The notes beneath the pieces were generated by a model. That model did no database searches. It saw nothing but the letters and a program-made list of their open reading frames with translations, and was not told where the DNA came from. The position numbers were made by a program, and so were the translations under genes. 29,224 nucleotides of DNA from JAVMKJ01 sp031732875. Lineage in GTDB: Bacteria > Pseudomonadota > Gammaproteobacteria > Competibacterales > Competibacteraceae. Location: positions 1-29,224 of the forward strand of contig JAVMKL010000130.1 of NCBI GenBank assembly GCA_031732875.1. Reading direction: 5' to 3'. Shown in pieces: positions 14,723-23,564 of the stretch (its first letter is position 1; each line of letters starts with the position of its first letter).

Positions 14723-14738
14723 TTCGGGTCGAGTGGAT

Positions 14739-14996
14739 TCAGCAGCAGCGCGGGCCGGCCCTGGAATAGCGCCGCTCGATGGCGAAGCGGAAGAACTCCT
14801 TCTCGTTCATCGGCGGAACCTCGGGATGAATCTGCCGGTGTCGCGCCAGGTAGACCTCGTAATCCGGCGCGCCGATGATCCGCTTGACCGCCTGGCGGAA
14901 GAAGGCGATGCGCTCCCCAAAGGTCGTTACCCGCCCGGCCGGTTCGCCGCCCGCACAAGTGGCCGGAACCGTGGGTGAATCAGTGTGCGGTTGCAT
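14739..14996 (-). CDS. YbdD/YjiX family small protein, CstA partner
   Basis: An 85-residue cytosolic protein of the DUF466 family. The core motifs are APDYEVYLARH and HPEVPPMNEKEFFR, and it ends in GPRCC directly before TGA; E. coli YbdD also ends in CC. Members are found almost always directly downstream of cstA/btsT-type carbon-starvation transporters and are thought to help transport, though the mechanism is unknown. The ATG at 14996 has GGGAG upstream and overlaps the cstA 3' end by 17 bases. The N-terminal 25 residues are longer than in E. coli and not conserved. Confidence 0.9.
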   Translation of the reverse strand: MQPHTDSPTVPATCAGGEPAGRVTTFGERIAFFRQAVKRIIGAPDYEVYLARHRQIHPEVPPMNEKEFFRFAIERRYSRAGPRCC

Positions 14997-17058
14997 AATC
15001 CACTCCCGGTTGCGTGGCCTGGTAAGGGCTTTCCTTGACGGTGGGGTTTGGATTCCTGACCGCTTGCAGCGACATCCGAATCGCGAACACCGCCATCGCT
15101 GCTACCAGCAGGACGAACATAACGGTAATCGTGCCGCACAGGTAGTTGTTGAATGCCACGCGCTCCATTTCCGCGACCGTCTTGGCCGGTGCCAATATCG
15201 TGCCGGCCGCCGCCGCATTGCTGTATTTCTGGGCGATGGCGAAGAAGCCAACCGGCAGACCGGCAAAGACCTTTTGCCACCCGGCGGTCAGGGTACAAAC
15301 CAGCAGCCAGGCGGTGGGAACCAGCGTGACCCAGATATAGCGTTCGCGTTTCATCTTGATCAGCACGGTGGTGCAGAGCAGTAGGGCGATGCCGGCCAGC
15401 ATCTGATTGCCGATGCCGAACAGCGGCCAGATGGTGTTCACCCCGCCGAGCGGATCGACCGTGCCCTGATAGACGAAATAGCCCCACATCGATACGCACA
15501 GCACGGTCGCGATGACGTTCGCCGCCAGCGAGTTGGTGCGGCCCAGCGGCGCGTAGATGTTGCCGAGCAGATCCTGAATCATGAAGCGGCCGGCGCGGGT
15601 GCCGGCGTCCACGGCGGTCAGGATGAATAGCGCCTCGAACAGGATGGCGAAGTGATACCAGAACGCCTGGAGCGCCTGACCGCCGACTGCCGCCGCCATG
15701 ATTTGCGCCATGCCGACCGCCAGGGTCGGAGCGCCGCCGGCCCGGTTCAGAATGGTTTTCTCGCCGATGTCCTTGGCAGTCTGGGTAATCATGTCCGGGG
15801 TGATGGCCCAACCCCAGTTGCTGATGACCTCGGAGGCCTTCTCCACGGTATTGCCGATGATCGCCGCCGGGCTGTTCATGGCGAAGTAGATGCCCGGGTC
15901 GAGGATGCAGGCCGCCGTCAGCGCCATGATCGCCACGAAAGATTCGGTCAGCATCCCGCCGTAGCCGATAAAGCGAGCGTGCGATTCCCGCTCGATCATC
16001 TTTGGGGTGGTGCCGGAGGAGATCAGGGCGTGGAAGCCGGATACCGCGCCGCAGGCGATGGTGATGAAAAGGAACGGGAACAGCGTGCCGGAGAACACCG
16101 GGCCCGTGCCGTCGATGAAACGGGTGGTGGCCGGCATCTTGAGATCCGGCGCGACGATGTAGATGCCGATGGCCAGCGCCGTCACGACGCCGATCTTGAG
16201 GAAGGTGGACAGATAGTCGCGCGGGGCCAGCAAGAGCCATACCGGCAGCATGGACGCCACCGCGCCGTAAATGATGATCGCCCAGGCCAGTTGCGGGGCT
16301 GGGTAGTCAAACAGCGGGCGGAGGGTGGCGTCTTCGGCGACGTGCTGGCCATACCAGATCGCCAGAAGCAACACGATCACGCCGAACGCGGAAGCTTCTC
16401 CGATCTTGCCAGGACGGATGTGGCGCATGTAGATACCCATGACCATCGCCAGCGGGATGGTCACCGCCACGGTGAAGGTGCCCCAGGGACTCTCGCCGAG
16501 CGCTTTGACCACCACCAGGCCGAGGGCGGCCAAAATGATGATCATGATGGCCAGTGCGCCGACCAGGGCGATGCCGCCCGCCACCGGTCCCAACTCCATT
16601 TTGATCATCTCGCCGAGCGAACGACCGTCGCGGCGCATGGAGCAGAACAGCACCATGAAATCCTGCACCGCGCCGGCGATGATCACGCCGGCCAGAATCC
16701 AGATCGTGCCGGGCAGATAGCCCATCTGTGCGGCCAGCACCGGCCCGACCAGTGGTCCAGCGCCGGCGATGGCGGCGAAATGGTGGCCGTACAGCACCCA
16801 TTTGTTGGTCGGGACATAGTCGAGACCGTCGTTGCGGTTGACCGCCGGTGTCATCCGGCTGTCGTCCAGTTGCAGGACGCGCTCGGCAATGAATTTGCTG
16901 TAGAAGCGGTAGCCGATGAAGTAGATGCACAGCGAGGCGGTGACCAGCCAGACCGCGCTGACAGTCTCGCCACGGTTGAGCGCGACCGCGCCAAGGGCGA
17001 ACGCACCCAGCACGGCCACCAACAACCAGCCGATATAGGCCAGGAGTGTTTTGTTCAT
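14980..17058 (-). CDS. cstA: Carbon-starvation protein CstA/BtsT-type transporter
   Basis: A 692-residue inner-membrane transporter with about 16-18 helices; E. coli CstA is 701 and BtsT 716. The family signature region is present near residues 85-135: DYVPTNKWVLYGHHFAAIAG, then GPLVGPVLAAQMGYLPGTIW and AVQDFM. Later conserved stretches include GAVSGFHALISSGTTPKM and LFGIGNQMLAGIALL. Family members import peptides (CstA) or pyruvate with protons (BtsT); sequence alone does not separate the two. The ATG has AGAGG about 11 bases upstream. The next gene, overlapping by 17 bases, is its usual small partner. Expression in enteric bacteria responds to carbon starvation; no clear CRP site is seen here. 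Confidence 0.93.
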   Translation of the reverse strand: MNKTLLAYIGWLLVAVLGAFALGAVALNRGETVSAVWLVTASLCIYFIGYRFYSKFIAERVLQLDDSRMTPAVNRNDGLDYVPTNKWVLYGHHFAAIAGAGPLVGPVLAAQMGYLPGTIWILAGVIIAGAVQDFMVLFCSMRRDGRSLGEMIKMELGPVAGGIALVGALAIMIIILAALGLVVVKALGESPWGTFTVAVTIPLAMVMGIYMRHIRPGKIGEASAFGVIVLLLAIWYGQHVAEDATLRPLFDYPAPQLAWAIIIYGAVASMLPVWLLLAPRDYLSTFLKIGVVTALAIGIYIVAPDLKMPATTRFIDGTGPVFSGTLFPFLFITIACGAVSGFHALISSGTTPKMIERESHARFIGYGGMLTESFVAIMALTAACILDPGIYFAMNSPAAIIGNTVEKASEVISNWGWAITPDMITQTAKDIGEKTILNRAGGAPTLAVGMAQIMAAAVGGQALQAFWYHFAILFEALFILTAVDAGTRAGRFMIQDLLGNIYAPLGRTNSLAANVIATVLCVSMWGYFVYQGTVDPLGGVNTIWPLFGIGNQMLAGIALLLCTTVLIKMKRERYIWVTLVPTAWLLVCTLTAGWQKVFAGLPVGFFAIAQKYSNAAAAGTILAPAKTVAEMERVAFNNYLCGTITVMFVLLVAAMAVFAIRMSLQAVRNPNPTVKESPYQATQPGVDYATAH

Positions 17059-17138
17059 AAAATTAGTGACCTCTTCTGGATTCCATCCTGGAAGAAATAT
17101 TGATGAGCGCTTCAGGCGATCCGGGGCTGAAATATTAG

Positions 17139-17185
17139 AGAGTCGTGCAGGCGCTTAAGGCTGGAGTGAGATGGCGGACGACTCT
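17139..17185. promoter_or_regulatory. Inverted repeat upstream of cstA
   Basis: AGAGTCGT (17139-17146) and ACGACTCT (17178-17185) are perfect inverted eight-base arms separated by 31 bases, 80-125 bases before the cstA start. A TAATAT-like -10 lies on the downstream side. The arms could be paired operator half-sites, but chance cannot be excluded. Confidence 0.25.
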
Positions 17186-17300
17186 GGCCGGAAAGCGTTG
17201 AAGTTCCGGGTCCGACAGGCAAACACGAATCGAGGAACCGCGTCGCCTGCCGGACTTGGCTAAAGTATAGGCCCGAATAGCAGAGTGAGAGACTGGGAAA

Positions 17301-20300
17301 TCAGGGTGTGGCGACTTCCAGCCGCCGCCGAAACGCCGCGTAATACAGCACCGGGATGAACACCAGCGTCAATAGAGTGGACACCATGATCCCGAAGATC
17401 AGCGAGATCGCCAGGCCGCGAAAGATCGGGTCGTCCAGGATGAACAGCGCCCCGAGCATGGCCGCCAGCGCCGTCAGGATGATCGGTTTGGCCCGCACCG
17501 CGCTCGAGCGGATCACCGCCTCCTGGAACGGTACGCCGTTGGCGACTTCCAGATTGATGAAATCCACCAGCAGGATCGAATTGCGGACGATGATGCCGGC
17601 CAGCGCGATCATGCCGATCATCGAGGTGGCGGTGAACTGGGCGTGCAGCAGGGCGTGGCCCGGCATCACCCCGATGAGGGTCAGCGGGATCGGCGCCATG
17701 ATGATCAGCGGCGCCAGGTAGGAGCGGAACTGCGCTACCACCAGCAGGTAGATCAGGATCATGCCCACGCCGTAGGCGATGCCCATGTCGCGGAAGGTTT
17801 CGTAGGTGATCTGCCACTCGCCATCCCACTTCAGGCTGTAAGTGTAGGGATTGTCCGGCTGGCGGATGAAAAATTGCTCCAGCTTGCCGCTAGCGACGAG
17901 CTGGTCTTTCAGGGCGCCGAAAATCTCGAACATGCCGTACAGCGGGCTGTCCAGCTTGCCGGCCATGTCGCCGAACACGAACACTACCGGCAGCAGGTCC
18001 TTGTGGTAAATGGCGTTCTCGCGCTGGGTTTTCTCGACATCGACGATTTCCGACAGCGGTACCAACTGACCGCCTTGGCTTCGGGTCTTCAGCGCCAGCA
18101 CCGAGGCGACGTCGGCCCGATCGGCGGTCGGCAGTTCCAGCCGCAACGGGATCGGATACTTGGCGCTGGCGGAGTGTAAATAACTCACGTCCTCGCCGCG
18201 CAGGGCGGTCTGGATGTCGGCGGCGACCGCCTGCTGCGACACGCCCAACAAGGCGGCCTTGGCGCGGTCGACGTGGGCGATCAGCCGTTCGGCGGGATCT
18301 TCCACCGTGTCATCCACGTCGACGATGTCCGGCGTGGCCCCAAATACCCCACGTATTTCCTTGGCCGCGGCGATCTGGCCGGCGTAGTCCAGGCCGTAGA
18401 TCTCGGCTACCAGCGGGGCCATCACCGGCGGGCCGGGCGGTACTTCGACCACCTTGACGTTGGCGTTGTATTGTTTGCCGATCTCCTGCAAGGGACCGCG
18501 CACCGCCAGGGCGATGTCGTGGCTCTTGCGGTGGCGGTGCTTCTTATCTGCCAGGTTGACCTGGATGTCGCCGGCGTTGGCGCCGGCCCGCAGGTAGTAC
18601 TGCCGCACCAGGCCGTTGAAGTTGATCGGCGCGGCGGTGCCGGCATAGATCTGGTAGTCGGTCACTTCCTCGATCGTGGCCAGGTAGCGACCCAGTTCGC
18701 CCAATACCCGCGCGGTCTGCTCCAGCGTCGTCCCTTCCGGCATGTCCACGATCACCTGAAATTCAGACTTGTTGTCGAAGGGCAGCATTTTGAGCACGAC
18801 GAGTTGAAAGTAAACCAAACCGATCGATCCGCCGATCAGCAGCAAGACGCCGATGCCCAGCGCCCAGCGCAGCGGCCTGCCCTGCCGCCCGCGCAGGAAC
18901 GGCCCGATCACCCGCCGGAACAGACGGTGGGCGAAATCCTCCCCTCCGTCTGGATTCCTCGCGTGTTCCCCTCCTTGGACAAGGAGAGGTGGCGCGCCAG
19001 CGCCAGGGTGGTTCGAGTTTTCCGGTGGGGGTGCGTGCTTCTCCACTACTCGCCGCAGCACCTTGTAGGTCAGCCACGGCGTGAACACGAAGGCCACCGC
19101 CAGCGAAATCAGCATGCCCATGCTGGAGTTGATCGGGATCGGACTCATGTACGGCCCCATCAGCCCGGAGACGAAGGCCATCGGCAGCAGGGCGGCGATC
19201 ACGGTGAAGGTCGCCAGGATGGTCGGACCACCGACCTCATCCACCGCCAGCGGAATCGCCTCGACCAGCTTGCGCCCGCCCAACTGGATGTGTCGGTGAA
19301 TGTTCTCCACCACCACGATGGCGTCGTCCACCAGAATGCCGATCGAGAATATCAGCGCGAACAGCGAGACCCGGTTGAGGGTAAAACCCCAGGCCCAGGA
19401 AGCGAAGAGGGTGATGGTCAGGGTCAGGATCACCGCCGCACCGACGATGATGGCTTCGCGCCAGCCGAGGGCGACCAGCACCAGGCCGATCACCAGCCCG
19501 GTAGCGAAGATGAGCTTGGCGATCAGGGTCATCGCCTTGTCGTTGGCGGTCACCCCATAGTTGCGGGTAACGGTGACGTTGACGCCCTCCGGAATGAAGG
19601 TGCCCTTAAGCTGTTCGACCCGCTCCAGGATTTGATCGGCGATTTTGACTGCGTTCTCGCCCGGCTTCTTGGCGATGGCGAGCGTCACGGCGGGGAACTC
19701 GCCCCGGGTTTTGATCCCGTTCGCCTCCGCCGCTGGCCCCGTTCCCAGCCAGACATAGCGCTCCGGCGTGTCGGGACCAAATTTGACGTCGGCGACATCG
19801 GCCAGATACACCGGCGCGCCCTGATGCAACCCCACTACCAGCTTGCCGACCTCGGTCGGGTCGACCAGGAAACCGCCGGCCTGCACCGGGATTTCCCGGT
19901 TGTCGCCCACCAGAGCGCCGGCGTCGGTCGAGGCGTTGGCAGCTTGCAGCGAGCGGCGCAAATCCGCCAGCGCCAGCCCGTAACCGGCCAGTTTGGCGGG
20001 GTCGAATCGCACCCGCACCACCCGATCGGGCGTGCCGATGGTGTAGATGTCGCGGGTGCCGGGGACGCGCTTCAACTCGGCTTCCAGGGTGTGCGCCACC
20101 CGCGCGAGATCGTCGGCGCCGCGTTGCGGGTCCTCGGTCCACAGCGTCAGGCCGACGACGGGTACGTCGTCGATGCCCTTGGGCTTGACGATGGGTTGGC
20201 CGACCCCAAGGTTGGGCGGCAGCCAGTCGGCGTTGGAATAGAGCTTGTTGTACAACCGGACGATGGCATCGGTGCGCGGCTGGCCGACCAGGAATTGCAC

Positions 20301-20609
20301 GGTCAGCACCGCCATGCCGGGCCGGGATACGGAATAGACGTGCTCGACGCCCTCGATTTCCGAGAGCAGTTGTTCGGCCGGACCGCTGACCAGCTTTTCC
20401 ACTTCCTGGGCGGTGGCGCCGGGGAAGGAGATGAACACGTTGGCGAAAGTGACGTTGATCTGGGGTTCTTCCTCGCGGGGCGTGACCAGCACCGCGAACA
20501 GCCCCATCAGCAGCCCCACCAGCGCCAGCAGCGGGGTGATTTCGCCGAGCAGGAATTTTTTCGCGATCGCCCCGGACAGGCCGAGATGTGGTTCGGTGGC
20601 ATCTTTCAT
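17301..20609 (-). CDS. RND family efflux pump, inner-membrane subunit
   Basis: A 1102-residue AcrB-type proton antiporter, longer than AcrB (1049). It opens with a membrane helix and PREEEPQI at residues 44-51, then the pore-domain text FPGATAQEVEKLV and GVEHVYSVSRPG. The proton-relay helix GILVDDAIVVVENI (about 420-435) has the paired aspartates of drug/organic-solute pumps rather than the heavy-metal pattern. The final helices include GIMVSTLLTLVFIPVLYY. Residues about 528-555, in the cytoplasmic link between the two halves, are a Pro/Gly-rich segment encoded partly by a dispersed repeat. The ATG lies one base after the adaptor stop. The outer-membrane channel is not in this window; substrate unknown. 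Confidence 0.92.
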   Translation of the reverse strand: MKDATEPHLGLSGAIAKKFLLGEITPLLALVGLLMGLFAVLVTPREEEPQINVTFANVFISFPGATAQEVEKLVSGPAEQLLSEIEGVEHVYSVSRPGMAVLTVQFLVGQPRTDAIVRLYNKLYSNADWLPPNLGVGQPIVKPKGIDDVPVVGLTLWTEDPQRGADDLARVAHTLEAELKRVPGTRDIYTIGTPDRVVRVRFDPAKLAGYGLALADLRRSLQAANASTDAGALVGDNREIPVQAGGFLVDPTEVGKLVVGLHQGAPVYLADVADVKFGPDTPERYVWLGTGPAAEANGIKTRGEFPAVTLAIAKKPGENAVKIADQILERVEQLKGTFIPEGVNVTVTRNYGVTANDKAMTLIAKLIFATGLVIGLVLVALGWREAIIVGAAVILTLTITLFASWAWGFTLNRVSLFALIFSIGILVDDAIVVVENIHRHIQLGGRKLVEAIPLAVDEVGGPTILATFTVIAALLPMAFVSGLMGPYMSPIPINSSMGMLISLAVAFVFTPWLTYKVLRRVVEKHAPPPENSNHPGAGAPPLLVQGGEHARNPDGGEDFAHRLFRRVIGPFLRGRQGRPLRWALGIGVLLLIGGSIGLVYFQLVVLKMLPFDNKSEFQVIVDMPEGTTLEQTARVLGELGRYLATIEEVTDYQIYAGTAAPINFNGLVRQYYLRAGANAGDIQVNLADKKHRHRKSHDIALAVRGPLQEIGKQYNANVKVVEVPPGPPVMAPLVAEIYGLDYAGQIAAAKEIRGVFGATPDIVDVDDTVEDPAERLIAHVDRAKAALLGVSQQAVAADIQTALRGEDVSYLHSASAKYPIPLRLELPTADRADVASVLALKTRSQGGQLVPLSEIVDVEKTQRENAIYHKDLLPVVFVFGDMAGKLDSPLYGMFEIFGALKDQLVASGKLEQFFIRQPDNPYTYSLKWDGEWQITYETFRDMGIAYGVGMILIYLLVVAQFRSYLAPLIIMAPIPLTLIGVMPGHALLHAQFTATSMIGMIALAGIIVRNSILLVDFINLEVANGVPFQEAVIRSSAVRAKPIILTALAAMLGALFILDDPIFRGLAISLIFGIMVSTLLTLVFIPVLYYAAFRRRLEVATP
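18962..18991. repeat. Dispersed repeat inside the RND gene, copy D
   Basis: CTCCTT (18971-18976) and AAGGAG (18981-18986) form a perfect hairpin with a GGAC loop, flanked by C-run and GAGG sequence as in the intergenic elements. It is translated in frame within the central linker of the pump (about residues 540-550) and keeps the reading frame open. Confidence 0.5.
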
Positions 20610-20610
20610 C

Positions 20611-21669
20611 TCACTTCCCCGTGGTCTGTCGCTGCAGGTCCTTGAGGTGGACGCCGGCCTGAATCGGGTCCAGCGCGACCTGCTCGCCCGGTTCCAGGCC
20701 GGCCAGGATCTCGACGACCTCGCCTTCCGTCCGGCCCGGTCGCACTTGGCGCAGGCTGACCCCGCCGTCCTTGACCACGTAGACGCCGCTTACCTCGCCG
20801 CGCTGGACCAGAGCCTGTCTGGGTACGGTCAACCGGCGGTCCTCGCCGATCCGGAAAGCGATCTTGACAAACATGCCGGGATAGAGTCCCTCGGTCTTTT
20901 TCGGCAAATAGACCCGGACCTTGAATACGTTGCTCTGTGGGTCGGCGTAGGGGAAGAAGGTCAACTTCGCGGCGGCGACACCTTCCTCGCCGTTCGGCGG
21001 CAGCACTCGCGCCTTCTGGTACTGGCGCACCGGCACGATCAGTCGCTGCGGCACGTTCGCCATCACCCGCAACTCGTCGAGCGAAAAGCCGGTCATCAGC
21101 GGTTTGCCGGGTTGGACGGTTTCGCCCAACTGGACGTGGCGTTCGAGCACGATGCCGCTATAGGGCGCGTTGATGGTGGTGTAGCCGAGCGATTCCCTGG
21201 CTTGGGCGACCCCGGCCTGAGCGGCTTCGAGCCGGGCCCTGGCGGCGTCGAACGCGGCAGTAGCGGCGTCCATCTGTGCCTTGGAAACCAGTTGCTTTTC
21301 GTAGACGCCGCGAATGCGGTTGTATTCGGCCTGGGCCTCGGTGAAACGGGCCTGGGCCTCGCGAAGGCTGGCCTGAGCCTGGTCGAGACCGGCGCGCTGC
21401 TCGATGTTGCGCAGCCGGATGATCGGCGTGCCCTGCGGCACGAAATCGTCGACATCGACCATGATCTCCTCGACCCGGCCGGCGGTCTGGGCGGAGACGG
21501 TGCTTTGGTTGACCGCCTCGACCACGCCATCGAGGATGTATTCGTCGGGCAGGGTTTGCAGTTGGGCCGCAGCGACCGGGAACGGCGGTTCGGCGGCGGC
21601 GAGGAGCCCTGGCGCGGCGGCCAGCAGGCAACACATTAAAGTCAGCAGCGGACGGGTCGGCATGGGCAT
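20611..21669 (-). CDS. RND efflux periplasmic adaptor (membrane fusion protein)
   Basis: A 352-residue adaptor. Residues 1-25 are a signal peptide (MPMPTRPLLTLMCCLLAAAP, cleaved near AAA-EPPF). The lipoyl half-motifs are VSAQTAGRVEEIMVDVDDFV (about 58-77) and APYSGIVLERHVQLGETV (about 168-186). Between them is an alanine/glutamine/arginine-rich alpha hairpin (about 92-160). Beta-barrel and membrane-proximal domains follow, with YPGMFVKIAF and VPRQALVQRG. The ATG at 21669 has AAGGA eight bases upstream. It is the first gene of a two-gene operon with the RND pump; no third component gene follows. Confidence 0.92.
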   Translation of the reverse strand: MPMPTRPLLTLMCCLLAAAPGLLAAAEPPFPVAAAQLQTLPDEYILDGVVEAVNQSTVSAQTAGRVEEIMVDVDDFVPQGTPIIRLRNIEQRAGLDQAQASLREAQARFTEAQAEYNRIRGVYEKQLVSKAQMDAATAAFDAARARLEAAQAGVAQARESLGYTTINAPYSGIVLERHVQLGETVQPGKPLMTGFSLDELRVMANVPQRLIVPVRQYQKARVLPPNGEEGVAAAKLTFFPYADPQSNVFKVRVYLPKKTEGLYPGMFVKIAFRIGEDRRLTVPRQALVQRGEVSGVYVVKDGGVSLRQVRPGRTEGEVVEILAGLEPGEQVALDPIQAGVHLKDLQRQTTGK

Positions 21670-21712
21670 GACGGTTATCCTTAAACCCGATGGGCGGACA
21701 TGGTGGTTTGTA

Positions 21713-21750
21713 TATTAGAAAATTCTAATACATAAGAGAATGCCCGACAA
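21713..21750 (-). promoter_or_regulatory. Promoter of the RND operon with overlapping palindromic operator
   Basis: On the minus strand TTGTCG (21745-21750) and TAGAAT (21722-21727) are 17 bases apart. The -10 is embedded in the inverted repeat TATTAGAA-AA-TTCTAATA (21713-21730). A protein bound there would block RNA polymerase. AT-rich TTAGAA/TTCTAA palindromes of this size are typical for small dimeric winged-helix repressors such as ArsR-family BigR/SqrR-type proteins. No regulator gene adjoins, so its identity is open. Confidence 0.65.
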
Positions 21751-21909
21751 GAATGCGAAAAATTCAATAGCAGACCCTATCCGGTTATTGATGAAAGGCT
21801 TCGGCGGACATGCCGAGGCGCGCCGCTGGCAGGATGGGGAAGTCGACCGGTCAGAGACTGATAGACGAATCGACGATCCAGGGTTCCTGTTTATGCGGCG
21901 TGGTGACCT

Positions 21910-22620
21910 TCACAATCCCACCATGTCGGTAGCCAGCGCCCGTTCGGCGGCTTGGCGGGCGTGGAGGCGGGTGGTATCGAAGACCGGAACGGGTGCATCC
22001 CGTGGCCCGACCAGCAGGGCGATCTCGGTACAGCCCAGAATGATGCCCTCGGCGCCCTCATCGACCAGTCGCTGGATGATGTCGCGGTAGCGCGCCCGCG
22101 AGACGGCCCTCGCCTGGCCCTGGCACAGTTCGTCGTAGATCACGGCATGCACCGTCTCCCGATCGGCGGCATTGGGAATGATCACTTCGAGCGCGTGATG
22201 ATGGAGGAGCCGGCCCCGATAGAAATCCTGCTCCATCGTAAACCGGGTGCCGAGCAGCCCCACCGTTTTCAGACCCACGCGTTTGACGGCCTCCGCCGTG
22301 GGATCGACGATGTGCAAGAGGGGGATCGCGACGGCGCTCTCAATGGCGTCCGCGACCTTGTGCATGGTGTTGGTGCAGAGCACCAGAAAATCAGCGCCAG
22401 CCGCTTGGAGCGACCGGGCGGCCTGGGCCAAAATCTGTCCGGCCTCATCCCATGCCCCCGCCTGTTGCAGGCGCTCGATTTCATGAAAATCCACGCTGTT
22501 GAGCACCACTTTGGCGGAATGCAATCCGCCCAGGCGTTCCCTGACGGTTTCGTTCACGATCCGGTAGTACGGAACGGTCGATTCCCAACTCATGCCGCCG
22601 ATCAGGCCGATGGTTTTCAC
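21910..22620 (-). CDS. Aspartate/glutamate racemase family protein
   Basis: A 236-residue member of the PLP-independent Asp/Glu racemase superfamily, close in style to E. coli YgeA (230). The N-terminal IGLIGGMSWEST is diagnostic. The two catalytic cysteines are in LCTNTMHKVAD (about residue 83) and LGCTEIALLV (about 195). Both being present suggests an active racemase, with amino-acid specificity unknown. It starts with GTG at 22620. The ribosome site is weak (AAGG about 13 bases upstream), and a short eight-codon frame (22640-22617) ends across the GTG as GTGA. It stands alone between the RND operon and cobS. Confidence 0.87.
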   Translation of the reverse strand: MKTIGLIGGMSWESTVPYYRIVNETVRERLGGLHSAKVVLNSVDFHEIERLQQAGAWDEAGQILAQAARSLQAAGADFLVLCTNTMHKVADAIESAVAIPLLHIVDPTAEAVKRVGLKTVGLLGTRFTMEQDFYRGRLLHHHALEVIIPNAADRETVHAVIYDELCQGQARAVSRARYRDIIQRLVDEGAEGIILGCTEIALLVGPRDAPVPVFDTTRLHARQAAERALATDMVGL

Positions 22621-22820
22621 CTGCTTTTATCGCCTTTCATTATTTACACCATTGCTTCTCACAAGGAATGCCATCGTTGTTGCCATCCATGGGTCAGCTA
22701 CTTGGTAGATCCTGGAGTTCAACGACGTTTCCCTCTGCTTCTTTTCGAAAACCGAACCATGGGTAATTTTACCGCTGGCACAATGTCGTCCTGGCTTTCC
22801 ACGGGGCACGAATGGTTCTT

Positions 22821-23564
22821 CTAATCCGCCAGCAGTGCCGGAACCAGAAGGACAGCGGTCTCGGCCAATTCGCAGGCCGCGCCGAGAGTGTCGCCGGTGA
22901 GGCCGCCCAACCGCGCCCGCAACCCATGGCGCAGGCCGAGAAATCCGATTCCCAGCACGGCAAGCAGCGCGCCCCCCTGCCATTCCAGCAGGAGCACGGT
23001 GGCGATGGCGACCAGCAGCACCAGCAGGCCGCAGCTCAGTCGCGGCAGATGGCTGGCGTAGGGGAGACCCAGCCCATCGGGGCGAACGTAGGGAGTGGTG
23101 ATCAGCAGCAGAACGATGGTCGCCCGGCCCAGCACCGGCGCCAGCAACAGCACGGCGCGGGCGTCGCCGGCCACCAGCATCTGCAACGCGGCGAACTTGT
23201 TGAGCAGCACCAGCACGATGGCGACGATGGCGATCGGGCCGCTGCGTGGATCCTTCATGATCGCCAGGATCCGGTCGCGGTCGCCCTGGCCGCCGATCCA
23301 GGCATCGGCGGTATCCGCGAGACCGTCCAGGTGCAGGCCGCCGGTGATGAGGACCCAAACCGTCAATATCAGCGCCGCCAGCACGCCGGGATCGATCAGC
23401 CACAGAGCCGTGTGCAGCCCGGCCAGCAAGGCGCCGACGAGCAAGCCGACTGCCGGAAAGAACAGCACCGACAGCCCCAACTCCCGGGGTTGCGGCGGCG
23501 AACTGGAGGAGGGAACCGGCAGTCGGGTCAGCAGTTGCAGGGCCAGGGCAAAGGCGCGAATCAT
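22821..23564 (-). CDS. cobS: Adenosylcobinamide-GDP ribazoletransferase (cobalamin synthase)
   Basis: A 247-residue integral membrane enzyme, same length as E. coli CobS. It joins adenosylcobinamide-GDP with alpha-ribazole or its phosphate, the last assembly step of cobalamin. Family motifs are LTRLPVP near residue 13, GGLHLDGLADTADA (about 75-88) with the metal-binding aspartates, and MKDPRSGP. About seven hydrophobic helices follow. The ATG overlaps the cobC stop by four bases (ATGA). It is the last gene of the cluster. Confidence 0.95.
   Translation of the reverse strand: MIRAFALALQLLTRLPVPSSSSPPQPRELGLSVLFFPAVGLLVGALLAGLHTALWLIDPGVLAALILTVWVLITGGLHLDGLADTADAWIGGQGDRDRILAIMKDPRSGPIAIVAIVLVLLNKFAALQMLVAGDARAVLLLAPVLGRATIVLLLITTPYVRPDGLGLPYASHLPRLSCGLLVLLVAIATVLLLEWQGGALLAVLGIGFLGLRHGLRARLGGLTGDTLGAACELAETAVLLVPALLAD

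Noticed and set aside
14700..14741. TGA after RCC in the YbdD-like gene as a possible selenocysteine codon
   Set aside because: E. coli YbdD also ends in CC, so the TGA is at the normal end of the protein; the read-through sequence has no conserved character.
18273..20645. 790-codon open frame antisense to the RND pump gene
   Set aside because: A shadow frame caused by high GC and codon bias; rich in Gln, Arg, His and Gly, with no recognisable domain, and the opposite strand is a clear gene.
22617..22640. Eight-codon leader frame ending across the GTG start of the racemase gene
   Set aside because: The GTGA overlap is neat, but there is no ribosome site before it and a frame this short can occur by chance.
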